Source: Collinsella aerofaciens
GTDB lineage: Bacteria; Actinomycetota; Coriobacteriia; Coriobacteriales; Coriobacteriaceae
Direction: 5' to 3'
Length of the DNA stretch: 64,000 nucleotides
Assembly (NCBI GenBank): GCA_021639365.1
Contig: JAJXHK010000001.1
Span: 1 to 64,000, forward strand
The translations under genes and the position numbers were made by a program. Below, piece by piece: positions 52,164 through 59,017 of this stretch (the stretch's first letter is position 1; every line of letters starts with the position of its first letter). The notes under the pieces were generated by a model. That model made no database searches, was not told the DNA's origin, and was given only the letters and a program-made list of their open reading frames with translations.

Positions 52164-53249
52164 ATGAAGCCACGTAACGTTGCTATCGCCTGCGGTGTCG
52201 CGGGAATCGCCGTCGGCCTTGCCGCTGCCACCGGTATCGTTTATCACAAGCAAATCAAGTCTGTCGCGTCGCTCAAACGCTTGACCGACTATGCGGATGG
52301 CTATGACCTGTACGCAATCGACATCGCCTACGACTACGACCTTGACCGCATCATCGCCGCTGGCGTGCGCGACGACCAGGCCTACATCGATGCCGTGGTG
52401 GCGCAGGTGCTCCCCGGCGTGCCGGCACATGTCCAGGCGCCCCAGTTTGCCTGCAGCGCTTTTGTCGCCGTAGATGCCGAAGGCCGCGTGCGCACCGGTC
52501 GCAATTACGACTTTAAGGACGACACCTCGGCGCTGCTGGTGCGCAATCACCCGCGCGACGGCTATGCCTCCATCGGCTTTGCGGCCCTCAATAACCTGGG
52601 CGCCAACACTCCACTTGACTCCGTCGCCGGACGCGCCGCGGCGTTGATGGGCCCGTTTGCCCAGCTCGACGGTGTCAACGAATGCGGCGTGTCCATTGCC
52701 GTGCTCACCCTGGATTCCAAGCCCTGTGACCAGGACACACAGCGCCCCGTCATCAACACTTCGCTCGCCATCCGTCTGGTGCTCGACCGCGCGGCCACCA
52801 CGCAGGAGGCCGTCGACCTGCTTTCTGCCTACGACATGCACGCCATGGCCGGACGCGACTACCACTTCTTTATCAACGACGCCGCCGGTGACGCGCGGGT
52901 GGTGGAGTGGGATCCGCGCGATCCCGACCGTGCATGCAAGACGACGCCCGTACGCCAGGTCACGAACTTCTACGCCTGCTATGGTGACGAGGTGCTCCCC
53001 AACCAAAAGAACGGCGAGCTGGGCCATGGTAAAGAGCGCACCGTCGCCATCGCCGATGTCCTCGACGCCCATACCGGCGCCCAAGATGAGGCAGTCGCTT
53101 GGAAGGCCCTACGCGCTGCAGCGCAAGAGCCCAATCCGGAAGACATCACCAGCAACACGCAGTGGTCGGTCGTCTTCGACAACACCGAGCCCGCTGCCGC
53201 CATCACGCTGCGCCGCCACTGGGGCGACGTCGACGCCTTCGCGCTGTAA
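52164..53249 (+). CDS. Membrane-anchored Ntn hydrolase, choloylglycine hydrolase/linear-amide family
   Basis: The 361-residue protein has an N-terminal hydrophobic segment (residues 5-24) and the linear-amide hydrolase core: FACSAFVAVDAEGRVRTGRNYDF, where Cys97 is the likely nucleophile (Cys, then the Arg-Asn-Tyr-Asp segment), FAALNN, GVNECGVSIAVL and a C-terminal Asn/Arg region. The family includes bile salt hydrolases, penicillin V acylases and acid-ceramidase-like enzymes. Known bile salt hydrolases have the Cys at position 2 after Met removal; here it would need to be freed by cleavage after Ala96. The start follows GAGAGGAG. Signal peptide or anchor cannot be told apart. Confidence 0.8.
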   Translation: MKPRNVAIACGVAGIAVGLAAATGIVYHKQIKSVASLKRLTDYADGYDLYAIDIAYDYDLDRIIAAGVRDDQAYIDAVVAQVLPGVPAHVQAPQFACSAFVAVDAEGRVRTGRNYDFKDDTSALLVRNHPRDGYASIGFAALNNLGANTPLDSVAGRAAALMGPFAQLDGVNECGVSIAVLTLDSKPCDQDTQRPVINTSLAIRLVLDRAATTQEAVDLLSAYDMHAMAGRDYHFFINDAAGDARVVEWDPRDPDRACKTTPVRQVTNFYACYGDEVLPNQKNGELGHGKERTVAIADVLDAHTGAQDEAVAWKALRAAAQEPNPEDITSNTQWSVVFDNTEPAAAITLRRHWGDVDAFAL

Positions 53250-53318
53250 GGAGCCAGGCCCATCGACCTTACGCTCGCCTGACGTTGCTTACATTTCTAT
53301 ACGCTTGAGCTAACACGT

Positions 53319-53351
53319 TTTACCCCCGTATCAACAGTGTGCGGGGGTAAA
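53319..53351 (+). promoter_or_regulatory. Palindrome at the pfkA promoter
   Basis: Perfect 10-bp arms TTTACCCCCG and CGGGGGTAAA with a 13-base loop. The right arm overlaps the place where the -35 of a TATAAC -10 (53365-53370) should be. Confidence 0.6.
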
Positions 53352-53389
53352 CTTATGCGCATGTTATAACTTGCCCGGAAGGATTCATC

Positions 53390-54469
53390 ATGCTTAGGAT
53401 CGGTCTTCTTACCAGTGGCGGCGACTGCCAAGCGCTCAACGCCACCATGCGCGGCATCGTCAAAACGCTCATGACCAATAGCGAAGAGCCTATCGAGATC
53501 TATGGTTTTGAGGACGGCTACCAGGGCCTTATCTACAGCAGGTTCCGCGTCATGTCGCCCGCCGATTTTAGCGGCATCCTCACCCGCGGCGGCACCATCC
53601 TGGGCACGAGCCGCACACCGTTCAAGCGTCTGGACATTCCCGAGGCCGACGGCGTCGAGAAGGTACCCGCGATGGTCCACACCTATCACAAGCTGCAGCT
53701 CGACTGCCTGTTTATGCTGGGCGGCAACGGCTCCACCAAGACCGCCAACCGCCTGCGCGAAGAGGGTCTCAACGTTATCGCCCTGCCCAAGACCATCGAT
53801 AACGACACCTGGGGCACCGAGATGACGTTTGGCTTTACGAGCGCTATCGACGTCGCCACCAAGTGCATCGACGACATCCACACCACCGCTTCGAGCCATG
53901 GGCGCGTGTTCGTCATCGAGATCATGGGCCACAAGGTTGGCTGGATTCCGCTGTACGCCGGCGTCGCGGGCGGCGCGGATGTCATCTTGATTCCCGAGAT
54001 CCCCTACGACATGGATAACGTCATCAAGACCATCGAGCATCGCATGGAAACCGGCAGCCGCTTTACCATCGTGGCCGTCGCCGAGGGCGCCATCTCCAAG
54101 GAGGATGCGGCACTGTCCAAGAAGGAGTACAAGAAGAAGCTCGCCGAACGTACGAGCCCCTCGATTGTCTACGACATTGCCAAGGAGATCGAGGCCAAGA
54201 CCGGTCGCGAGACCCGCGTCGCCATCCCCGGCCACACGCAACGCGGCGGTCAGCCCGATGCCCAGGACCGCATCTTTGCGACCCAGTGCGGCGTCGAGGC
54301 AGCGCTCGGCTGCCTGCGCGGCGAGTTTGGCTACATGATTGCCCTGCGCGACGGCAAGATGTGCCACATGCCGCTCGAGGATGTCGCCGGCAAGCTCAAG
54401 TATGTCGATCCCCAGAGCGACCTGGTACGCGAGGCCAAGGCGTTGGGCATCAGCTTCGGCGACGAATAG
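53390..54469 (+). CDS. pfkA: 6-phosphofructokinase with mixed ATP/PPi donor signature
   Basis: The 359-residue enzyme phosphorylates fructose-6-phosphate to the 1,6-bisphosphate. It has LLTSGGDCQALNATMRG, PKTIDND (with the catalytic Asp) and the substrate region EIMGHKVGWIPLYAGVAGGAD and GHTQRGG. The donor-site motif is GGNGSTKTA: Gly at the ATP-type position but Asn where Asp103 is normal, and PKTIDND has Lys as in pyrophosphate-dependent enzymes, not PGTIDND. The MGR Arg is His. Length (about 360) fits the group III enzymes. Its last codons and stop lie inside a palindromic repeat (54461-54645). Confidence 0.9.
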   Translation: MLRIGLLTSGGDCQALNATMRGIVKTLMTNSEEPIEIYGFEDGYQGLIYSRFRVMSPADFSGILTRGGTILGTSRTPFKRLDIPEADGVEKVPAMVHTYHKLQLDCLFMLGGNGSTKTANRLREEGLNVIALPKTIDNDTWGTEMTFGFTSAIDVATKCIDDIHTTASSHGRVFVIEIMGHKVGWIPLYAGVAGGADVILIPEIPYDMDNVIKTIEHRMETGSRFTIVAVAEGAISKEDAALSKKEYKKKLAERTSPSIVYDIAKEIEAKTGRETRVAIPGHTQRGGQPDAQDRIFATQCGVEAALGCLRGEFGYMIALRDGKMCHMPLEDVAGKLKYVDPQSDLVREAKALGISFGDE

Positions 54470-54645
54470 CCTCGGCTGGAACTGCTCTCATCGGAGGCCC
54501 CAGGGCCTACCTCCCAAATCGTCCTCGGACATGTCAGGACCCCGCCGTGCGCTTCGCGCGGCGGGGTCCTTCCGTCCTGCGGAAAGATTTGGGAGGTAGG
54601 CCCTGGGGTCTCCTGCGGTAACTGGGGAGGCCGAGGCTATTCGTC
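54461..54645. repeat. 185-bp palindromic element A (overlaps pfkA end)
   Basis: Outer perfect 16-bp arms GACGAATAGCCTCGGC (54461-54476) and its inverse (54630-54645) enclose a second pair of arms (54496-54520 and 54586-54610, 24 of 25 matching) and an inner 12-bp hairpin AGGACCCCGCCG/CGGCGGGGTCCT. The first arm encodes the last residues (Asp-Glu-stop) of pfkA. Confidence 0.9.
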
Positions 54646-54650
54646 TTCTT

Positions 54651-54965
54651 GCTGCGGGTGCCTGGGGTAGAGTGCGGCGTGCATTTTTGGGAATATTCAG
54701 CATTCGGGGGCGCTTGCATACTGGATTTTGGGCGAAAGGCAGGCGCAATGGGCCGCATCCTGTAGAAAAACGAGCGGCTCTTGAGGCGTTGGGGTTCAGA
54801 ATCAGGACTTTAAGCGCTGTATTATGCGCCCGCTCCCGCACCCGCGGACTCCGGGACGCTGAAAACTCCGGAATTTGCACGCCGCCCCCTGGGGTACCTG
54901 TGGGCAAAAAGCAACCGACCCGCCGAAATATGCAATCGGCGGGGCGATTTATGCAAATAGGCGGT
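54651..54965 (+). repeat. About 315-bp repeat R, intact copy
   Basis: From GCTGCGGGTGCCTGGGGT to about 54965. The first 102 bases match 57149-57249 at high identity, and the part after the 8-mer at 54753-54760 matches 58769-58972 at lower identity. It contains a hairpin CCCGCCGAAATATGCAATCGGCGGG-like near 54918 (shown by its arms CCCGCCG/CGGCGGGG). With the A element it fills the 523-bp gap after pfkA, and no gene is supported in it. Confidence 0.85.
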
Positions 54966-54992
54966 TGTGGTTGCGCATGTCGCTCAGCGTTC

Positions 54993-55313
54993 TTACCGGC
55001 AGATGCAACGCCGCGCGTAGCTCTTAATATCTTCGGTAAAACCCTCAAGGTCATCGAGCGTAATCACGTTATCGGAAAGCAAGTTGGCTATCTCATAACG
55101 CATGGTGCTGCGGCGAATATCGTTTACCAGCACTCCTGAGGACAGCTTGTCCCTATTGATGCGCTCCTCTAACGCCCAAAATCTACTGGACGCTTCGCTG
55201 TCGCCGTTTAGCATCTCGATGTACTGGCCGATGAGCATTTCCATATAGCTTTCTTGCCATTTTGGGAGCAGCTCCTTGAACAGCCTCCAGTCTTTTTCGG
55301 CTACCTCGCCCAT
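54993..55313 (-). CDS. Conserved small hypothetical protein
   Basis: The 106-residue protein looks all-helical, with KDWRLFKELLPKWQESYMEM at the start, ALEERINRDK and NLLSDNVITLDDLEGF later. Related small proteins of this pattern are common in gut Firmicutes and Coriobacteriia, where they are sometimes mislabelled as multidrug transporter; there is no membrane helix here. The start at 55313 is set by GGAGGAAAT. It stands alone between two repeat clusters; function unknown. Confidence 0.75.
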   Translation of the reverse strand: MGEVAEKDWRLFKELLPKWQESYMEMLIGQYIEMLNGDSEASSRFWALEERINRDKLSSGVLVNDIRRSTMRYEIANLLSDNVITLDDLEGFTEDIKSYARRCICR

Positions 55314-55441
55314 ATTTCCTCCGTTCGCCAAACAGGCTTAGCAATTTGATATTTATTCTATTCGGTTTTTCGCTCGCAGCCGTGAATGAGGGGGTCCTCG
55401 GTATTCGAGCTTGAGCTTGGATGAGCCGTGTGCCACAAAAT

Positions 55442-55581
55442 GGGTCTATCTACTACGTTTACTGCCACACACTCGACCGTGGCGAAGATCGTAAAATTAA
55501 AACAGCAGGTAGAAGGCTTGCTGATTTTCAAAATAAGCGGGTATGGTCGACCCCGTCGAGTTCATCGTAGTAGATGGGCCC
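55442..55581. repeat. Inverted repeat of 16-bp arms, 108-bp interior
   Basis: GGGTCTATCTACTACG (55442-55457) is repeated inverted as CGTAGTAGATGGGCCC (55566-55581) with two mismatches. No gene is visible between them. It fills part of the 445-bp gap between the small protein gene and the XRE gene. Confidence 0.7.
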
Positions 55582-55642
55582 TTTTCGTGCGCGCGGTGAG
55601 TAAATTGCCAATTCCTGTGCCGGAATTGCCCGGTCCATTCGT

Positions 55643-55710
55643 AAGCTGCGGTGAAATGGGGCTGCTGGACGCTCCGAGGTTCTCAAACGGTCCGTATTTC
55701 ACCGCAACTT
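55643..55710. repeat. GTTGCGGTGA palindrome family, copy 2
   Basis: AAGCTGCGGTGAAAT (55643-55657) and ATTTCACCGCAACTT (55696-55710) with one mismatch. It is less complete than the other two copies. Confidence 0.8.
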
Positions 55711-55758
55711 TGAAGGGGTGAGCGGCGTTGGCTGGGTGATGCTGACGGCCAGAACGGC

Positions 55759-56679
55759 TTAAGCTTGCTTGCGGTGTTTCCATTGCTTTCGGCACCAGCG
55801 CATGAGTGCTTTTACAACTGGGATGGTGATGAGAATGACCCATGCAGGATGAGGCTGTCCCAAGCAGAGCCACATATAGAGGAACCAAGCAATGGCGGCT
55901 GCCGGGTAGATGGCGTCGATAAGCTTGGATAGATGACGTCGGTCGATAAAGTCACCAAGCGCGTAGTAGACGGGAATCAAAAAGACGAGGAAGAGCCCCA
56001 TAGCCCACGTGCCGTAGATAATGCCGAGCGCCAGATATGCAAGGGCGACAAGTGCAGGAAAGGGGAACTTGTTCCACGCGCGACCGAACTTGGTGTGGAA
56101 ATGCTTGCCATGATGGTCGAGTTTGTCGTGCGCCTCCTTCCAGCTCGCAAACGTCTCGCCGTCGATGGTGACGGTGCCGTCGGCATTGGTATGCACGCTG
56201 TGCCCATCGTCCTCAAGCGTATCGACATGTATGCCACCCGGCCCAACATGGACCTCTTCGCCCTTGCGCTCGTTAGCCACATGGATACCATTCCAGCCAA
56301 CATGGACCTCTTCACCCTTATCGGGATCAATAACGTGGATGCCGCGCGCGAGAGAAATATCGACAAATGGCTTATCGCCGCAATCAGCGTAATCAGCAGA
56401 AGCCTCGGTTTCTACGGCCTCGTCCGAATTATCCGCGTCGGGGCGGCTGTCCACCGAGTCGTCGGCATCGTGAGCCGCCTCCCCATATAGCAGCTCATCC
56501 AGCGACACGCCATACAGCGCGGCGAGTGCAATAAGGTTGTCGGTATCGGGCGAAGATTCGCTGCACTCCCATTTACTGACAGCCTGGCGGCTTACGCCCA
56601 GCCGGGCGGCAATTGCCTCCTGAGAAAGCCCAGCAGCTTTGCGGCGATCGACGAGGCGCTGTGCCATCGCAAGATCCAT
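55759..56679 (-). CDS. XRE-family regulator fused to a repeat segment and a three-helix membrane tail
   Basis: The 306-residue protein starts with a Cro/CI-type helix-turn-helix (residues 8-65, GLSQEAIAARLGVSRQAVSK). An acidic linker follows, then a segment with near-repeats of about 20 residues: GIHVIDPDKGEEVHVGWN, GIHVANERKGEEVHVGPG, GIHVDTLEDDGHSVHTN. After this come a His-rich stretch and three membrane helices near the C-terminus. Membrane-bound XRE regulators of this build are found in Coriobacteriia and clostridia but their signals are not known. The start is set by AAAGGAAC. Confidence 0.85.
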   Translation of the reverse strand: MDLAMAQRLVDRRKAAGLSQEAIAARLGVSRQAVSKWECSESSPDTDNLIALAALYGVSLDELLYGEAAHDADDSVDSRPDADNSDEAVETEASADYADCGDKPFVDISLARGIHVIDPDKGEEVHVGWNGIHVANERKGEEVHVGPGGIHVDTLEDDGHSVHTNADGTVTIDGETFASWKEAHDKLDHHGKHFHTKFGRAWNKFPFPALVALAYLALGIIYGTWAMGLFLVFLIPVYYALGDFIDRRHLSKLIDAIYPAAAIAWFLYMWLCLGQPHPAWVILITIPVVKALMRWCRKQWKHRKQA

Positions 56680-56734
56680 GGTGGTTCCTTTCGTGTGGTG
56701 ACCGTTGAAGAATGACCCGAGTATGTCGAGAACA

Positions 56735-56795
56735 GCCGGTAGCGACCACCATTTCTAGCTTGAATCTGCCCCAACCCTACCGCAACTACCGGTAG
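56735..56795 (-). promoter_or_regulatory. Candidate operator of the membrane XRE gene
   Basis: CTACCGGTAG (56786-56795) is a perfect palindrome; a half-copy GCCGGTAGC lies at 56735-56743. Both are upstream of the start codon of the regulator gene. Confidence 0.4.
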
Positions 56796-56860
56796 CAGCC
56801 CTCACGACCAGCAATTTCATGACAAATGTCAGTGCACGTAACGACAAAGAGCCCCCTCGA

Positions 56861-56931
56861 TAAGTTGCGGTGAAATAGTTCCTGCTTGGCACGGCAGGGC
56901 CACAGAATAGGAACTATTCCACCGTAACTTA
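56861..56931. repeat. GTTGCGGTGA palindrome family, copy 3
   Basis: Arms of 23 bp (56861-56883 and 56909-56931) match with two mismatches; sequence TAAGTTGCGGTGAAATAGTT and its inverse. Confidence 0.85.
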
Positions 56932-56959
56932 CTATCAGGTAACGCGTCCATAACAAGAA

Positions 56960-57143
56960 GACGGATAGCCTCGGCCTCCCCAGTTACCGCAGGAGGCCCC
57001 AGGGCTTACCTCCCAAATCTTTCCGCAGGACGGAAGGGCCCCGCCGCGCGAAGCGCGCAGCGGGGCCCTGACATGTCCGAGGACGATTTGAGGGGTAAGC
57101 CCTGGGACCTTCGATGGAAGCGGCTCCGGCCGGAGCCAGTCGT
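56960..57143. repeat. 184-bp palindromic element B, core inverted relative to element A
   Basis: It starts with GACGGATAGCCTCGGC and contains arms 56995-57019 and 57085-57109. The loop order (TTTCCGCAGGACGGAA before the inner GC hairpin, ACATGTCCGAGGAC after it) is the reverse complement of that in element A, while the R repeat following it is in the same orientation. Confidence 0.85.
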
Positions 57144-57148
57144 TTCTC

Positions 57149-57249
57149 GCTGCGGGTGCCTGGGGTGGGGTGCGGCGTGCATTTTTGGGAATATTCAGCA
57201 TTCGGGGGCGCTTGCATACTGGATTTTGGGCGAAAGGCGGGCGCCGCGA
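57149..57249 (+). repeat. Repeat R, left part of the copy split by the IS element
   Basis: The segment matches 54651-54752 at high identity. The next eight bases (57250-57257, CCGCATTC) are duplicated at 58761-58768. Confidence 0.9.
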
Positions 57250-57280
57250 CCGCATTCGGTAGCGCGCAGAGATGTGGTGT

Positions 57281-57322
57281 AAGAGGCGGGGCATGCCCCG
57301 CCTCTTCCCTTTCTTGAAAGGG
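57281..57322 (+). repeat. Palindromes upstream of the transposase gene
   Basis: A perfect 26-bp palindrome (57281-57306, AAGAGGCGGGGCA and its inverse) is followed by CCCTTT-CTTG-AAAGGG (57307-57322). They may block transcription entering the IS from outside. Confidence 0.8.
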
Positions 57323-57368
57323 AGGGGACACCGCCTAGAATTCGTCGTTGGAGTAATGAAGGTGACGA

Positions 57369-58703
57369 ATGGAAGGAAAGGCGATGCCCCAAGAAGAGAG
57401 TGTACTGCGCCTCGGCCGCGACGAGGCCCTCGAGGCGGCGAGGCTCTGGCAGGAGTGCGGAGATGCGCGCGAGTTCGCGTGCAGGGTGCTGGGCGGCGTG
57501 ATGAACGCGCTGATGGACTCCGAGGCCCAGCAGATGTGCGGCGCGCGCCGCAACGAGCGCGCCGACGGCAGGGAGAACAGCCGCAACGGCTACCGCCCCA
57601 GGTCGCTTAAGACCGCCGTGGGCGACGTGGAGCTCGAGATACCCAAGCTCAGGCACGGCACCTACTACCCCGAGGGCATGCTCGCGCGCTGGTCGCGCGT
57701 CGACACCTCGGTGGCCGCCATCGTGCAGGAGATGTACGTGTGCGGCGTGTCCACCCGCAAGGTCGAGCGCGTGGCGTCCAGGCTGGGCATATCCTCGCTG
57801 TCGAGCTCGGAGGTCTCGAGACTCTGCTCCGACCTCGACGCCGAGGTGGCGGAGTTCCGCCGCCGGGACCTGTCGGGCACGCCGTGCTGCTACCTGTGGC
57901 TCGACGCCACCTACATGAGCTGCAGGGTCGGCTCGTCGGTCGTCTCGCAGGCCGTCGTGACCGCGATCGGGCTGGGCGCCGACGGGCGCAAGCACTTCCT
58001 GGGCTGCGACGTGGTCGACACCGAGAGCGAGGACTCCTGGGCGGCATTCCTCGGCGGGCTGCGCGAGCGCGGGCTGGCCGGCGTCCGCCTCGTGGTCTCC
58101 GACAGCCACGCCGGGCTCGTGGCCGCCGTCTCGCGCCTGTTCCAGGGCTGCGCCTGGCAGCGCTGCGTGACGCACCTGCAGCGCAACCTCCAGAGCGCCT
58201 GCTCGGGCAGGCCCGAGGACTCCAAGGCGGCCGTCAGGGACCTCGTGCACGCCGCGGTCTACCAGGACGACCCCGACCTCGCGCGCTGCGTGTGGGCCGA
58301 GGCGGCGCCCTGGGTGGCGTCGGTGTCCGCCAGGGCCGGCGAGGTCTTCGAGCAGGCCGAGGACTCCGCGCTGGCGTTCACGGCCTTCCCCAGGGCGCAC
58401 TGGGCCAAGCTCCGCACCAACAACGTCCAGGAGCGCGCCAACCGCGAGATCAAGCGCCGCTACAGGGTCGTGCAGTCCTTCCCCTCGAGGGAGTCGATGC
58501 TGCGCCTGACGTGCGCGAGCCTCATGGAGACCGAGGGGCAGTGGTCCCAGCAGCGCGTGTTCTCCGAGGCCTCGGCCGCCGAGGGCTTCGCCGAGCCCGC
58601 GGACAGGCCGGCGCCGGCAGAGGGGAGGCGCCGCGCGCTCGGGCGGCGCGCCAGGGAGATAGTGGACGAGATAGTCGAGAAGCGCGGTCTCAAGAAGGAG
58701 TAA
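57369..58703 (+). CDS. IS256-family DDE transposase
   Basis: The 444-residue transposase has the Mutator/IS256 layout: YRPRSLKTAVGDVELEIPK near the N-terminus, the first catalytic Asp in YLWLDATYM, the second in LVVSDSHAGL with the following CxxH-like WQRCVTHLQRN and the Glu in TNNVQERANREIKRR. A second in-frame ATG at 57384 is preceded by the better AAGGAAAGG, so the protein may begin there. It fills the IS completely and has no frameshift. Confidence 0.95.
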   Translation: MEGKAMPQEESVLRLGRDEALEAARLWQECGDAREFACRVLGGVMNALMDSEAQQMCGARRNERADGRENSRNGYRPRSLKTAVGDVELEIPKLRHGTYYPEGMLARWSRVDTSVAAIVQEMYVCGVSTRKVERVASRLGISSLSSSEVSRLCSDLDAEVAEFRRRDLSGTPCCYLWLDATYMSCRVGSSVVSQAVVTAIGLGADGRKHFLGCDVVDTESEDSWAAFLGGLRERGLAGVRLVVSDSHAGLVAAVSRLFQGCAWQRCVTHLQRNLQSACSGRPEDSKAAVRDLVHAAVYQDDPDLARCVWAEAAPWVASVSARAGEVFEQAEDSALAFTAFPRAHWAKLRTNNVQERANREIKRRYRVVQSFPSRESMLRLTCASLMETEGQWSQQRVFSEASAAEGFAEPADRPAPAEGRRRALGRRAREIVDEIVEKRGLKKE

Positions 58704-58768
58704 CATCGGGACTTGCAGCGACGGACCTCAGGACACTCTTACACCACGTCTGCGCGCGGGCCGCATTC

Positions 58769-58972
58769 TGTAGAAAACGAGCGGTCCTCGAGGCGCTGGG
58801 GCCCAAGATCGGAGTCTTCGGCGCGGTTTTGCGCGCCCGTACCCGCTCCCGTGGACTCCGGGATGCTGAATATTCCGGAATTTGCACGGCGCCGACTGGG
58901 GTACCCGAGGGCAAAAGGCGACCGCCCCGCCAAAGTATGCATTCGGCGGGGCGGTTTATACAAAAACGCCGG
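58769..58972 (+). repeat. Repeat R, right part of the copy split by the IS element
   Basis: It resumes the match to the intact copy (54761-54965), with TGTAGAAAACGAGCGG at its start and the hairpin ACCGCCCCGCC/GGCGGGGCGGTTT at 58921-58958. That hairpin may also terminate the minus-strand ABC gene that ends at 59018. Confidence 0.85.
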
Positions 58973-59017
58973 TGTGAACACGCTGGCGGCTTGCTAGAAC
59001 CTGAATCCCAAGTCAGA

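Larger units (their letters stand above)
57258..58760 (+). mobile_element. IS256-family insertion sequence, 1503 bp
   Basis: Terminal inverted repeats share GCGCGCAGA-N-TGGTGTAAGAG (left end 57262-57284, right end about 58736-58757). The element is bounded by 8-bp direct repeats CCGCATTC (57250-57257 and 58761-58768), the size expected for this family. It interrupts a second copy of repeat R. It encodes one transposase and is GC-richer than the surrounding DNA. All parts look intact. Confidence 0.9.

Noticed and set aside
54488..55054. 188-codon minus-strand frame across elements A and R
   Set aside because: It runs through two palindromes and its partner copy is broken up by the IS. Divergence between the copies does not look like protein conservation, and there is no good ribosome site.
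57195..58706. 503-codon minus-strand and 474-codon plus-strand frames over the transposase
   Set aside because: Low-complexity Ala/Arg/Gly proteins from other frames of the GC-rich IS; the transposase frame has the DDE motifs.
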